NCBI GenBank assembly: GCA_034435015.1
Contig: DAOTYH010000041.1
Coordinates: 1-43,288 of the forward strand
Direction: 5' to 3'
DNA from: DAOTYH01 sp034435015
GTDB lineage: Bacteria; Chloroflexota; Anaerolineae; Aggregatilineales; UBA3940
DNA: 43,288 nucleotides
Below, one piece after another: positions 1 to 8,563 of this stretch. Position 1 is the first letter of the stretch. Every line of letters starts with the position of its first letter. The notes below the pieces were generated by a model. The model saw nothing but the letters and a program-made list of their open reading frames with translations, did no database searches and was not told where the DNA came from. A program made the translations under genes and the position numbers.

Positions 1-302
1 CACCCAGCTTACCACGCAACTTTTATAACTTAACAGGGCATAGGCAGGCAGGCCAACACTTATCCAGCGGGGGATTATAACACAGGGCCGGGGAAAAGTG
101 CCTCAGCAGGCACACTCCGGGAGTGCTCAAAAGGTGGACATGGTGTTAACGGGTCAGGCGATTTTAGCCCTCTATATCCACTCTATTAGACACTCCCCCG
201 TTATTCCGCACTGACTTACAAACTACACCGGCTGTGTGAGGGGTCTCTTTTATGCCCAGATTTTTTGCCCTCCCCCCTTAGCGGCGCTAAAATGTCGTCA
301 CT
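1..302. other. Upstream non-coding region
   Basis: No convincing coding frame is visible here. The stretch holds two short inverted repeats: GTGCCT/AGGCAC at 98-113 and the quasi-palindrome CACTCCGGGAGTG at 113-125. These could be a terminator for a gene to the left of the window or protein-binding sites. The right end carries the promoter of the glycosyltransferase gene. Confidence 0.4.
265..293 (+). promoter_or_regulatory. Promoter of the glycosyltransferase operon, probably leaderless
   Basis: A -35-like TTGCCC (265-270) is followed after exactly 17 bp by TAAAAT (288-293). The ATG is at 303, so transcription would begin at or within a few bases of the start codon. I see no Shine-Dalgarno sequence between the -10 box and the ATG, which fits a leaderless mRNA. 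Confidence 0.45.
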
Positions 303-1214
303 ATGTTTGATCTAGGTATTGTGATCGTCAACTGGAATACCCGCGATTACCTGAACCGCTGTCTTGAAACCATCTTTTCCAGCCGGGGGACAGTCACTTA
401 CCGGGTGGTCGTGGTAGATAACGGCTCTACAGACGGCAGTATCGAGATGGTAACCGAACAGTGGCCGAAGGTCACGCTGATCAGCGGGCACGGCAACGTG
501 GGTTACTCAGCAGGCAACAATGTGGGTCTTCAGGCGCTTGGTTATGCCGATGCCGGAGAGACCATCTCGCCGGCGGTGCCGCGCTATGCGTTACTGCTGA
601 ACCCTGATACAGAGCTTCCCCCGCTTGCACTCCAGATGATGGTAGATTATATGGATGCCAACCCTCAGGTGGGGGTGGCCGGGCCGAAGCTTGTCCTGCC
701 GGATGGGTCGCTTGATCTAGCCTGCCGCCGCAGTCTCCCCACCGTAGAGGTCTCCTTCTGGCGCTTGATCGGGTTTTCTAAGCTCTTCCCGCACAGCCGC
801 AGGTTTGCCCGCTACAATCTCACCTTCCTCGATGAGGATGAGATCGCCGAGGTAGGCTCGGTGGTAGGGGCCTTCATGATGGTGCGCCGCGAGGCGATCC
901 ATCAGGTAGGCCTGTTGGACGAAGCATTCTTTATGTACGGTGAGGATTTAGACTGGTGCAAGCGGATCAGCGAGGCAGGCTGGAAGGTCATGTACTACCC
1001 CCGTGTCAGAGTACTGCACGTCAAGCGGGCCGCCAGCCGCCAGAGCCAGCGCGCCCGGTTCGAGTTTGTACGCGCCTTTCTGATCTTCTACAACAAGCAT
1101 TACCGATCACAAACGCCCTGGTTGAGCAATCTGGCAGTGCTGGCAGGCATTGGGCTATGGGGCGGCCCCCGCCTGTGGCCGGAAATCATAAAACCCGCCA
1201 ACTCCTCTTGCTGA
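303..1214 (+). CDS. Family 2 glycosyltransferase, rhamnosyltransferase-like
   Basis: The 303-residue protein has a GT-A fold of the WbbL/rhamnosyltransferase type. It should transfer a sugar from a nucleotide-sugar donor onto a lipid-linked or cell-wall glycan at the inner face of the membrane. The N-terminus shows the nucleotide-binding pattern VVVDNGSTDGS around residues 36-46. The metal-binding region reads LNPDTEL (99-105), and the acceptor-side motif MYGEDLDWC ends at about residue 219. The length is normal for the family. It is followed after 33 bp by an initiating sugar-phosphate transferase, so the pair probably acts in exopolysaccharide or surface glycan assembly. The actual sugar cannot be read from the sequence. 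Confidence 0.88.
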   Translation: MFDLGIVIVNWNTRDYLNRCLETIFSSRGTVTYRVVVVDNGSTDGSIEMVTEQWPKVTLISGHGNVGYSAGNNVGLQALGYADAGETISPAVPRYALLLNPDTELPPLALQMMVDYMDANPQVGVAGPKLVLPDGSLDLACRRSLPTVEVSFWRLIGFSKLFPHSRRFARYNLTFLDEDEIAEVGSVVGAFMMVRREAIHQVGLLDEAFFMYGEDLDWCKRISEAGWKVMYYPRVRVLHVKRAASRQSQRARFEFVRAFLIFYNKHYRSQTPWLSNLAVLAGIGLWGGPRLWPEIIKPANSSC

Positions 1215-1247
1215 TACACGCAACGGACTTTCGGTGGTGAGGATACC

Positions 1248-2675
1248 ATGAGTCAGGAGCGCACACGGACGCTTTACATCCTTTCCAAGATGGCAATGGA
1301 TGCCCTGATGACGGCTCTCGCCTTTGTGATCGGCTATTATCTGCGCGTTGTCCTTCCCTTCCCCGCCAGCCCGGCAGAGGTAACTGGCTTTTTGGCCTAC
1401 CTGCCTATGCTGATCGTACAAGTGTTGAGTGTGCTGACCGTCTTCTATTTCAACAAGCTCTATCACGTGGCACGTGCCGTCTCCCGTGTGGACGAGTTAT
1501 ATACCATCTTTGGGGCGGTCAGCATTGCAACCATGCTGGCGGTAGCGATCTCGGCCCTGACCTTCAAGAATACCATCTTCGAGTTAGATTTCCCCCGCGC
1601 CATGATCCTGTATGCATGGCTGTTCGGCATCCTGCTGGTTGCGCTGGGACGTGAGTTCCATCGTAGCACGTGGCGCCGTCTGCGGATGCGCGGCATCGGG
1701 CGTGACCGAGTGCTGGTAGTCGGCGACGGAGAAACAGCACAAGCCATCATCCGCAAGATTCAGTGGTCCCCTTACCTGGGCTACGATCTGGCAGGGGTGA
1801 TCAAGCCTAACGGCGAGACGCATGAAATCCCTGATTCGCTGGTCATCGGCACGATTTCGGAACTGCCGGAGCTGATCGAGCGTCACCATGTTCAGGAAGT
1901 GATCATTGCCATGCCGGAGGGAACTCCCCACTACGACATTGTCCGTGTGGTCAACATGTGCCAGCGGGGCAGTATCGCCATCAAAATCTTCCCTGACTTG
2001 TTTGAGTTTGTGACCACAGGTGTCACCCTGGACGATCTGGGCGGTATTCCCCTGTTAAATGTGCGTGACATCCAACTGCGCGGCTGGAAGCTCAGCCTGA
2101 AGCGGGCTATGGACATTGTTGGTGCGGCTGTCGGGCTGGTATTCCTATCTCCATTTATGATGTTGTTCGCCGCACTGATCCGGCTGGAATCGCCGGGGCC
2201 GGTTTTCTATTGTCAGGAGCGCATGGGGCTGGATGGACGTCCGTTTCAGATGATCAAGTTCCGCTCCATGCGGCAGGATGCTGAAAAAGACGGCCCCGGC
2301 TGGACAACCAAAGATGACCCGCGCCGCACTAAAGTCGGCGCATGGCTGCGCGCCAAAAACATTGACGAACTGCCTCAACTCATCAACGTCCTGCTGGGCG
2401 ACATGAGCCTTGTGGGGCCTCGCCCAGAACGCCCGATCTACGTCCAGAAGTTCCGGCAGAGCATCCCGCGCTACATGGAGCGGCACCGTGAGAAAGCCGG
2501 CATGACAGGCTGGGCGCAAGTCAACGGCCTGCGCGGCGACACCTCAATTGCCGAGCGTACCAAATATGACCTCTGGTACGTGGAGAACTGGTCGCTGTGG
2601 CTGGACATCAAGATCATTGTACGAACCATCCTGCTCACGCTCCTTGGCCCCTCCAATAAGACCAATGCTTACTAG
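1248..2675 (+). CDS. Undecaprenyl-phosphate sugar-phosphate transferase (WcaJ/WbaP family)
   Basis: This 475-residue polyprenyl-phosphate hexose-1-phosphate transferase should begin glycan repeat-unit synthesis by loading a sugar phosphate onto undecaprenyl phosphate. Several N-terminal membrane segments (about residues 15-135) precede a Rossmann-like CoA-binding-type domain (150-270, VLVVGDGETAQA) and another hydrophobic segment (290-312). The catalytic domain then shows KFRSM (337-341), DELPQL (373-378), GPRPE (390-394) and GWAQVNGLRG (421-430), all hallmarks of the family. A GGTGAGGA ribosome-binding site precedes the ATG. It is probably co-transcribed with the preceding glycosyltransferase. 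The sugar (glucose or galactose) is not determinable. Confidence 0.92.
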   Translation: MSQERTRTLYILSKMAMDALMTALAFVIGYYLRVVLPFPASPAEVTGFLAYLPMLIVQVLSVLTVFYFNKLYHVARAVSRVDELYTIFGAVSIATMLAVAISALTFKNTIFELDFPRAMILYAWLFGILLVALGREFHRSTWRRLRMRGIGRDRVLVVGDGETAQAIIRKIQWSPYLGYDLAGVIKPNGETHEIPDSLVIGTISELPELIERHHVQEVIIAMPEGTPHYDIVRVVNMCQRGSIAIKIFPDLFEFVTTGVTLDDLGGIPLLNVRDIQLRGWKLSLKRAMDIVGAAVGLVFLSPFMMLFAALIRLESPGPVFYCQERMGLDGRPFQMIKFRSMRQDAEKDGPGWTTKDDPRRTKVGAWLRAKNIDELPQLINVLLGDMSLVGPRPERPIYVQKFRQSIPRYMERHREKAGMTGWAQVNGLRGDTSIAERTKYDLWYVENWSLWLDIKIIVRTILLTLLGPSNKTNAY

Positions 2676-2736
2676 AGCCTCCTGCTGGATTCCGCCCCAA
2701 CTGATTTGGAAAGGCAGAAACAGGGAGACATAGAGG

Positions 2737-2742
2737 TATAAT
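2737..2742 (+). promoter_or_regulatory. Candidate -10 box upstream of the FHA gene
   Basis: A perfect TATAAT lies 70 bp upstream of the FHA start codon. I found no good -35 at 16-18 bp; the nearest TTGGAA is 25 bp away. The call therefore rests on the -10 alone. Confidence 0.25.
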
Positions 2743-2811
2743 GTAGATAGAGCACGGGCAGGTATTCACGGGGTAGCCCATCATTAAGGCGAGAGCAGGA
2801 TAGGATGTTAG

Positions 2812-3366
2812 ATGAACGATGATTTGCTTTCAGATAGTCAGGCTAAAGAGGAAACCTTCGTCCTGCGCGGGGGAGCCGCTACCGAGCAGGCCATCTATGA
2901 CCGCTTCATGGCCCACTATACTCCCTTTGGCTTCCAACAACGCGCCGATGAGATCACCTATCACCCCATGCCCTACAAACCCGATCCGGACGATAAATTA
3001 CTGCTCAAACAGCCATGGCGCATCATCCTTGAATTGTACTCAGGGGCTCAGCGCATGGTGCTGGGGCTGGACTTATACGGTGACATCATTCTGGGGCGGG
3101 GCAACAGCAGTCCCGGCAACATCGTCCTGAATCTGGATGAATACGGCGCCAAGGAGCTGGGCGTATCGCGCCAGCACCTGCTCTTGCGCCCAACCATCTC
3201 CAAGCTGTATGCCATTGATAAGGGCAGTACCAACGGGACAACCGTCAACGGCAGTCCTTCCGGACGCGGCGTAGCCACCCCCCTTAAGCATGAAGATCTG
3301 ATCGCTCTGGGCAACATGGTGCTGATGATACATATTGTCAGCAAGCCAGAGCCGCCTGCCTCATAA
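2812..3366 (+). CDS. FHA domain protein
   Basis: The protein has 184 residues. Its C-terminal half is a forkhead-associated domain, a phosphothreonine-peptide binding module. The diagnostic positions are all visible: GRG at 95-97, SRQH at 119-122, GSTNGT at 138-143 and VNG at 145-147. The first 65 residues carry no recognised domain and probably form a linker or partner-binding region. There is no signal peptide or membrane segment, so it should be cytosolic. The natural partner would be a Ser/Thr protein kinase substrate, but no such kinase lies in the window. It ends at a strong hairpin terminator shared with proS. Confidence 0.9.
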   Translation: MNDDLLSDSQAKEETFVLRGGAATEQAIYDRFMAHYTPFGFQQRADEITYHPMPYKPDPDDKLLLKQPWRIILELYSGAQRMVLGLDLYGDIILGRGNSSPGNIVLNLDEYGAKELGVSRQHLLLRPTISKLYAIDKGSTNGTTVNGSPSGRGVATPLKHEDLIALGNMVLMIHIVSKPEPPAS

Positions 3367-3371
3367 AAAGC

Positions 3372-3403
3372 AACAGGGGGCATTGCGTATCATGCCCCCT
3401 GTT
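3372..3403. terminator. Bidirectional terminator hairpin between FHA gene and proS
   Basis: A perfect 12-bp stem (AACAGGGGGCAT, 3372-3383; ATGCCCCCTGTT, 3392-3403) encloses an 8-nt loop between two convergent genes. Short T/A-rich edges lie on both sides. Confidence 0.75.
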
Positions 3404-3423
3404 CGTACTCGTCCTCGAAAATC

Positions 3424-4875
3424 TCAATATGCCCGCGCAAAATAAGCCTTACCCTGCGCCGGTTTGCCGCACACAACACACTTGGCATGCCGCAGAGGTT
3501 CATCTCTGTTCAGGTCAAGCGGGAAACAACGCGACGAAGCCTTCGTATCTTCCTTGATTTTGTCCTCACACTCGGCAGTGCCGCAGTGCCAGATCAGCGC
3601 CCAGCCGTCCTCGACGACCTGCTTGAACTCGTCATAGTTGCTGGCTTCGTGCAGATTTGCATCACGGAACTTCCGGGCCTGTTCCAGCATGTTATGCTGG
3701 ATTTCGTTCAACAGACGGGTAACCGTCGGGATGATACCCGCTTGAGGCACTGTCTGCTTGCTCTCTTTGCCGGGTATGTCCCGCCGCGCCAGTGTCACCG
3801 ATCCCTTCTCCACATCTCGCGGGCCAATCTCCATCCGTACCGGTACGCCCCGCATCTCCCAATCATTGAACTTGAAGCCGGGCGTGACCTCTTCCCGCTC
3901 GTCCAGATGAACACGGATGCCCACACTCAGAAGGCTCTCAACCAGGCGGAAAGCCGCATCCATCACGGGTCCTTTTTCGCTCTCAGTCTTGTAGATGGGG
4001 ACAGCCACTACCTGAATGGGAGCCAGTCTGGGCGGCAGACGTAGTCCTTTGTCGTCGCCATGTGCCATGATGATCGCGCCTACCATGCGCGTACTGACCC
4101 CCCACGAAGTCGTCCAGCAATATTGCAGTTCGTTGTTTTTGTCCAGATACTTGATGTCGAAGGCTTTGGCAAAGTTCTGACCCAAGTTATGAGAAGTGCC
4201 CGCCTGCAAGGCCCACTTGTTGCCCATCATGGCCTCAATGGAGTAAGAGGCATCAGCGCCGGCGAACTTCTCCTGCTTGCTCTTGAGACCCTTAATGACC
4301 GGGATAGCCGCATCATTGGTGGCAAAGTCAGCGTAGATGTCCAGCATCTTGAGCGTTTCTTCCTGCGCCTCCTCAGCGGTAGCGTGAGCGGTATGCCCCT
4401 CCTGCCAGAGGAACTCCAGCGTGCGCAGGAACAGCCGTGTCCGCATCTCCCAGCGTACGACGTTAGCCCATTGATTGATCAACAGCGGCAGGTCACGGTA
4501 GGACTGAATCCACTGTGAAAAGCTGTGGCCGATGATCGTCTCAGAGGTAGGCCGTACAACCAGCGGCTCTTCCAGCGTCTCGCCGCCGCCAATGGTCACA
4601 ATGGCCAGCTCCGGCGCAAAGCCTTCAACATGCTCTGCTTCCTTCTTCAGAAAGCTCATGGGAATAAAGAGAGGGAAGTAAGCATTCTTATGACCGGTAG
4701 CCTTGAAGCGCTTATCCAGCCCGTTTTTGATGTTATCCCACAGCTCATAGCCGTAGGGCTTGATGATCATACAGCCGCGCACCGGGGCGTAATCGGCCAG
4801 GTCGGCCTTCTGCACTACGTCCGTGTACCAGCGGGAATAATCTTCACTGCGCGGGGTAACGCCTTGCGATGCCAT
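3424..4875 (-). CDS. proS: Prolyl-tRNA synthetase, archaeal/eukaryote-type (ProS type 3)
   Basis: This 483-residue class II aminoacyl-tRNA synthetase charges tRNA-Pro with proline in the cytosol. Motif 2 (RWEMRTRLFLRTLEF), the proline-pocket HTAHAT and motif 3 (GVSTRMVGAIIMAHGDDKG) are clear. There is no YbaK-like editing insertion between motifs 2 and 3. The C-terminus has a cysteine-bearing extension (C..C near ECEDK, then C and CVVC) ending in AY. This matches the zinc-binding C-terminal domain of the type found in Thermus, archaea and eukaryotes. The ATG is preceded by TAGGAG. It is a single gene, with terminator-like hairpins on both sides. Confidence 0.97.
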   Translation of the reverse strand: MASQGVTPRSEDYSRWYTDVVQKADLADYAPVRGCMIIKPYGYELWDNIKNGLDKRFKATGHKNAYFPLFIPMSFLKKEAEHVEGFAPELAIVTIGGGETLEEPLVVRPTSETIIGHSFSQWIQSYRDLPLLINQWANVVRWEMRTRLFLRTLEFLWQEGHTAHATAEEAQEETLKMLDIYADFATNDAAIPVIKGLKSKQEKFAGADASYSIEAMMGNKWALQAGTSHNLGQNFAKAFDIKYLDKNNELQYCWTTSWGVSTRMVGAIIMAHGDDKGLRLPPRLAPIQVVAVPIYKTESEKGPVMDAAFRLVESLLSVGIRVHLDEREEVTPGFKFNDWEMRGVPVRMEIGPRDVEKGSVTLARRDIPGKESKQTVPQAGIIPTVTRLLNEIQHNMLEQARKFRDANLHEASNYDEFKQVVEDGWALIWHCGTAECEDKIKEDTKASSRCFPLDLNRDEPLRHAKCVVCGKPAQGKAYFARAY

Positions 4876-4908
4876 GCGGGCCTTCTCCTAGGGGTAATTG
4901 TGTGCCTC

Positions 4909-4926
4909 GGCGGGGAATCCCCCGCC
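4909..4926 (-). other. Leader hairpin upstream of proS
   Basis: A perfect 7-bp stem (GGCGGGG/CCCCGCC, 4-nt loop) lies about 35 nt before the proS start. It is flanked by an 8-bp direct repeat TGTGCCTC at 4901-4908 and 4929-4936. No T-box consensus was found, so its function is unknown. Confidence 0.35.
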
Positions 4927-4984
4927 CGTGTGCCTCATAGTTTAGCGTGTTCTAGGCGGCGGGAAAAGTCAGGCTCCAGCAAAG

Positions 4985-5021
4985 ATGCTGTTCTCTGCGG
5001 GCGGCCCGCGGAGAACAGCAT
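4985..5021 (-). terminator. Terminator hairpin after the GH13 gene
   Basis: A 17-bp stem with a single non-Watson-Crick position (4985-5001 with 5005-5021) closes on a 3-nt loop immediately after the amylase stop codon. The following minus-strand sequence CTTTGC is only weakly T-rich. Confidence 0.65.
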
Positions 5022-5025
5022 TCCC

Positions 5026-6426
5026 TTAATTCTCTGCTATCAGGATGCGGCCCCAGTAAGGCCATATCTTATCCACAGCCAGCCGTCCCCCCTGTACTGT
5101 ATAGGCGGGTCGGGCTGGGTCGAGCACATCGGTGAAGGTCTTCCCATCAGGCACGCCCTCACGCCCGACCGGGCAGGTCAGGCCGGCAGGCTGACCCCCG
5201 CTGTTGAGCATGATCACTGCCGTCTCGCGGCTGGATTGGCGCAGGAAGCTGAAGACAGTGTCACCTGCCTCCAGCGGAGCAAAGCGCCCGTACAGCAGGG
5301 CCGGATGTGACCTGCGAATACCGGCCAGCCTCGCCGCCTCGCGGTAGATGGCACGCTCACGGTCAGGCCATTCTGCTTCGGGGAGGGGCATCGGGCCGCG
5401 CAGGGCCGCATCCCCTTCTTCCTTACGCCCACGCATCCCGACTTCGTCACCATAGTACAGGCACGGCACGCCCGGCGCCGACATCAGGATCAATAGGGCG
5501 GTATATACATGACGCGGCTCGTCGAGCTGGGATAGGATGCGTGTGACATCATGGTTGCCTAGGAAGGTCAACAGGGTCAGGTCTTTGAACACCCCCCACT
5601 CCGGGTGAAAAGCCCGTTCCATGACGGCCTTCAATTCCCAGAAGTTAGCCGCGTTGAGAGAACTCCACACGGCCTTGTAAAACTGATAGTCCGTGCCCGA
5701 ATCAAGCAGGTCAGGGGCAACCCAGACGCGGTAATCCCCCCCGATCATCTCACCCAGCAGGAAGCAATCCGGCTTGATCTGCTTGCACACCCGCCTGAAC
5801 TCCCACCAGAAGTCCGGGCCGATCTCGTAAGCTACGTCCAGCCGCCAGCCGTCCACCCCCACGTCCCCCAGCCACATACGGGCTACCTCGAACAGGTAGT
5901 TCCGCACAGCAGGGTTTTTCAGATTCAGGCGGGGCATGCTCTGATGGCCTTCCCATGACTGATAGGCAAAACCGTCATGATAAGAGCTGTCCGCCTGCCA
6001 GTCAATGAGATACCAGTCTGCATAGCGGGAACTCTGGCCGTGCCGTCGGATATCCTGAAAGGCGAAGAACTCACGGCTGGTGTGGTTAAATACCCCGTCC
6101 AGAATGATCTTGATCCCGCGCTCGTGCAGCTCAGCCACAATCTGCCGGAACAGGGCCATATCGCCCAGACGGCGATCAATGGTGAAGTAGTCTACAGTGT
6201 CGTAGCCATGCGACAGGCTCTCGAACAACGGGCCAAAGTAGATGGCTGTCACACCGAGATGAGTGATATGGTCGTACCACCGGCGCAGTTCAGCCAGACG
6301 CGGCACGGGTTCAGCCTGCCTGTCATTGTGCTGGGGCGCGCCTAAGAATCCGAGCGGATAGATGTGATAGAAAATGGCACGCCGCACCCAGCCGGGAACC
6401 CAATCCATCTGTTCAGGCGTAAACAT
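5026..6426 (-). CDS. GH13 alpha-amylase family glycosidase
   Basis: The 466-residue protein is a (beta/alpha)8 glycoside hydrolase acting on alpha-glucans or malto-oligosaccharides. The four GH13 regions are present: DGVFNH (110-115), GWRLD with nucleophile Asp197, LLGEM with acid/base Glu226, and GNHD (290-293). An all-beta C-terminal domain follows. There is no signal peptide, so it is probably cytosolic; neopullulanase/maltodextrinase-like activity is possible. I chose the ATG at 6426 because AAGGGG lies just upstream. The longer in-frame start near 6489 would read through a strong hairpin. It sits next to a secreted glycosidase, but an intervening hairpin suggests partly separate transcripts. 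Confidence 0.9.
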   Translation of the reverse strand: MFTPEQMDWVPGWVRRAIFYHIYPLGFLGAPQHNDRQAEPVPRLAELRRWYDHITHLGVTAIYFGPLFESLSHGYDTVDYFTIDRRLGDMALFRQIVAELHERGIKIILDGVFNHTSREFFAFQDIRRHGQSSRYADWYLIDWQADSSYHDGFAYQSWEGHQSMPRLNLKNPAVRNYLFEVARMWLGDVGVDGWRLDVAYEIGPDFWWEFRRVCKQIKPDCFLLGEMIGGDYRVWVAPDLLDSGTDYQFYKAVWSSLNAANFWELKAVMERAFHPEWGVFKDLTLLTFLGNHDVTRILSQLDEPRHVYTALLILMSAPGVPCLYYGDEVGMRGRKEEGDAALRGPMPLPEAEWPDRERAIYREAARLAGIRRSHPALLYGRFAPLEAGDTVFSFLRQSSRETAVIMLNSGGQPAGLTCPVGREGVPDGKTFTDVLDPARPAYTVQGGRLAVDKIWPYWGRILIAEN

Positions 6427-6453
6427 GAGTTTTGCCCCTTGAGCAATACTCAA

Positions 6454-6485
6454 CCCTCCGCCCCCTCTAGGTCGGGGGCGGAGGG
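6454..6485 (-). terminator. Hairpin between the SH3b-glycosidase and GH13 genes
   Basis: A perfect 12-bp G+C-rich stem (CCCTCCGCCCCC/GGGGGCGGAGGG) with an 8-nt loop lies directly after the stop of the upstream minus-strand gene. It is followed by TTGAGTATT. It probably terminates or attenuates before the amylase gene. Confidence 0.65.
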
Positions 6486-6500
6486 ACACGACACGTAACC

Positions 6501-8297
6501 CTACTGCATTACACCCGCCAAGGCACTACAGGCCGGGCACGTCCCATTTGGTCTGATGATGGCGTAGCCGCCCTGCGGATCATCGCCCCACGCCGTGAAA
6601 TCCACATTAAAGACGATTGCCATCCGCACCCGACCGCTGTTACGCATGAGCTGGACGGCACGCGCCAGCCACTGAGCTTGCTCAGCGACACTGGTATCGT
6701 AGGCCCACCAGAAGCCGCTCGGCAATGCCCCGTACCCTTCCGGCGACAGATAACCAAACTCGGTGAAGCACAGACGGGTGTTAGGGAAGGTATTGGCATA
6801 CAGGTTGAAGGTCGGCAAGAAGTACCACGAGTAATGGTGATTGCCGCTGTCAGCAGGATGGCCGGTTGTGGCATCCGGTGAAGTAGCGCCCGCGTTGTGA
6901 TGCACGCCCAAGCAGTCCATGTAACTCGCCGCGCCCGCTGAAGCCATTCCCTGCAAGTAGCGCTGATCGCTCCACGCGTTGACTGTGTTATCGAAGCCGG
7001 TAGGGGCCAGCGCCCCGCCGATCACAAGGATATTCGGGTTAACCGATTTGATGGCCTGATAGGCAGGCGCCAGCATATTGTTGACATAGCTCGACGGGCT
7101 GATCTGGCCGGCAGGCCACTCACGGTCAAGATTCTGCTCGTTCCATACCTCGATGGCATCCGGCCCCAGCGCCGCCACGCCGCGCAGGAAGTTGATGTAC
7201 CCCGCAAAGTCAATGGAGGCAGGGTAAAGCTGGCCGGGGATGCTCAACAGCACCCGGAATCCGTTGTTGCGGCCAGCGGCGATCATGCTGGCCACTGCGT
7301 TGGGGTCGGCTCCTGGTGACCACTTATACTGGAACTTGACCCATGTCATGCGGGCACTGCGCATCTCGGTTGGATGGGCCAGCGTGAAGGTCTGCCCGCC
7401 CAGCTCGAAGTTCCCTCCGCCCGACGGAGGAACAGGCGTAGCCGGCGCGGGCGTCGGGTTAGCCGCAACCGTGCCGGTAACCGGCACCGAGCTTAGATTG
7501 CCGCTGACAGTACACAGCCAGCCTGCTACCCAGCCGACTGTGCCGTTGTAGTTGATCTGCAACCAGCCCGAATCGTTGCTTCTTCCCACAACCGGCACGG
7601 TGACACCGCCCGGCACACGGCCCAGCAAGGAATACCCCACCCCCGGCCCGCTACGGAAGTTCACCGTCAGGTTAGGGATAGCAGTCACACCAGTAGATGT
7701 GCCTCCCGATGGCGTGGGCGCTGGTGATGGCGTCGTTCCGCTGGTGATAGGGGCCAGGCCCAGATCGCCTGTGATGCGGCATAACCAGCCTGCCAGCCAG
7801 CCGACCGTTCCGTTATAGTTGACCTGTACCCAACTGCTGGCCGCATTGCGGCCAATGATCGCGAGCGTAGTGTTAGCCGGTACGCGCCTCAACACGGCAT
7901 AACCCGTCCCCGGCCCGGATCGCAGATTCATGCTCAATGTCGTGGTCGCCTGCGGTGCTCCGCCGGCACTCCCGTCAGTCAGCGGGGCGGAGGCCAAGTC
8001 ACCATTAGCAACGCACAACCATGCCGCCAGCCAGCCGATTGTGCCGTTATAGTTGACCTGTACCCATGTCACCGCGCCGTTACGCCCCACTACAGGCAGG
8101 GTGGTGTTTTTCGGCACACGCGCCAGCACGGCATAGCTCGTCCCCGGCCCAGCCCGCAGATTGACTGTATTGGCGGTAGTAACCGTCAGGCTGGACTGTT
8201 GATTCTCATGTGCCAGCGCCGTCGTTAGAGGAAGGCTCAGCGCCACCAGCATAATCACGACGATCACGCGCCAGTACAAAGAAGGTTGTCCTCGCAT
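6501..8297 (-). CDS. Secreted clan-A glycoside hydrolase with three SH3b repeats
   Basis: The 598-residue protein begins with a signal peptide (residues 1-29, cleavage near ALA-HE). Three bacterial SH3 repeats follow (about 40-100, 118-176, 207-265), each with N[LF]R[AS]GPG near its start and NYNGT.GW.A.WLC near its end. Pro/Thr/Gly linkers separate them from a (beta/alpha)8-type catalytic domain (about 300-598). There WNE (Glu387, acid/base candidate) and TEFGY (Glu513, nucleophile candidate) match clan GH-A retaining enzymes such as GH5 or GH39. SH3b modules often bind peptidoglycan or anchor proteins at the cell surface. The substrate is unknown. TAGGAG precedes the ATG. Confidence 0.82.
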   Translation of the reverse strand: MRGQPSLYWRVIVVIMLVALSLPLTTALAHENQQSSLTVTTANTVNLRAGPGTSYAVLARVPKNTTLPVVGRNGAVTWVQVNYNGTIGWLAAWLCVANGDLASAPLTDGSAGGAPQATTTLSMNLRSGPGTGYAVLRRVPANTTLAIIGRNAASSWVQVNYNGTVGWLAGWLCRITGDLGLAPITSGTTPSPAPTPSGGTSTGVTAIPNLTVNFRSGPGVGYSLLGRVPGGVTVPVVGRSNDSGWLQINYNGTVGWVAGWLCTVSGNLSSVPVTGTVAANPTPAPATPVPPSGGGNFELGGQTFTLAHPTEMRSARMTWVKFQYKWSPGADPNAVASMIAAGRNNGFRVLLSIPGQLYPASIDFAGYINFLRGVAALGPDAIEVWNEQNLDREWPAGQISPSSYVNNMLAPAYQAIKSVNPNILVIGGALAPTGFDNTVNAWSDQRYLQGMASAGAASYMDCLGVHHNAGATSPDATTGHPADSGNHHYSWYFLPTFNLYANTFPNTRLCFTEFGYLSPEGYGALPSGFWWAYDTSVAEQAQWLARAVQLMRNSGRVRMAIVFNVDFTAWGDDPQGGYAIIRPNGTCPACSALAGVMQ

Positions 8298-8421
8298 ATC
8301 TTTCTCCTATCAGTAAATACTCCTACCCTGCATCCAGCAACCAGCACAGATCAACTTCCATCTGACCGATTGCTCAGACCGATCTCTGACGACAAAAACA
8401 TTACCTCCATATACATTAACG

Positions 8422-8491
8422 ACGAATTGTCTGGCCGTGTTCCCGATTATATATTGAAAGGGGCAAGGCGGAAAACGCGCCCTTCTTTTTT
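8422..8491 (+). ncRNA. Possible small RNA ending in an intrinsic terminator
   Basis: This lies between two divergent genes. At 8458-8491 the plus strand shows an imperfect G+C-rich hairpin (GGGC/GCCC outer, GCG/CGC inner, GAAAA loop) followed by six Ts. No plus-strand gene lies upstream within 5 kb, and the next gene has its own promoter downstream of this terminator. A weak promoter candidate (CTGACG, 18 bp, TATACA at 8410-8415) would give a transcript of about 70 nt. The start is a guess, and no known RNA family was recognised. Confidence 0.22.
8458..8491 (+). terminator. Intrinsic terminator-like hairpin, plus strand
   Basis: An imperfect stem with a GAAAA loop is followed by TTCTTTTTT. 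It lies upstream of the LOG-gene promoter rather than after any annotated plus-strand gene. Confidence 0.5.
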
Positions 8492-8503
8492 CCCCTTCAG
8501 CCT

Positions 8504-8533
8504 TTGCTAATCCCTCTCCCCTGATGGTATGAT
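8504..8533 (+). promoter_or_regulatory. Promoter of the LOG-family gene
   Basis: TTGCTA (8504-8509), 18 bp, then TATGAT (8528-8533). The ATG is 30 bp further on and has a GAGGAAGAGG ribosome-binding site. Confidence 0.45.
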
Positions 8534-8563
8534 CCTCCCATCTCGAATCGGAGGAAGAGGCAG

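Noticed and set aside
4876..5000. T-box riboswitch before proS
   Set aside because: The leader is short and I could not find the T-box consensus or a specifier loop; only a small hairpin is present.
6427..6489. N-terminal extension of the GH13 enzyme
   Set aside because: It would read through a 12-bp hairpin, is not amylase-like and lacks a ribosome-binding site; the ATG at 6426 has one.
7480..8200. Repeated DNA in the glycosidase gene as a CRISPR or mobile repeat
   Set aside because: The repeats are about 250 bp apart, diverged, and correspond exactly to SH3b domains in frame.
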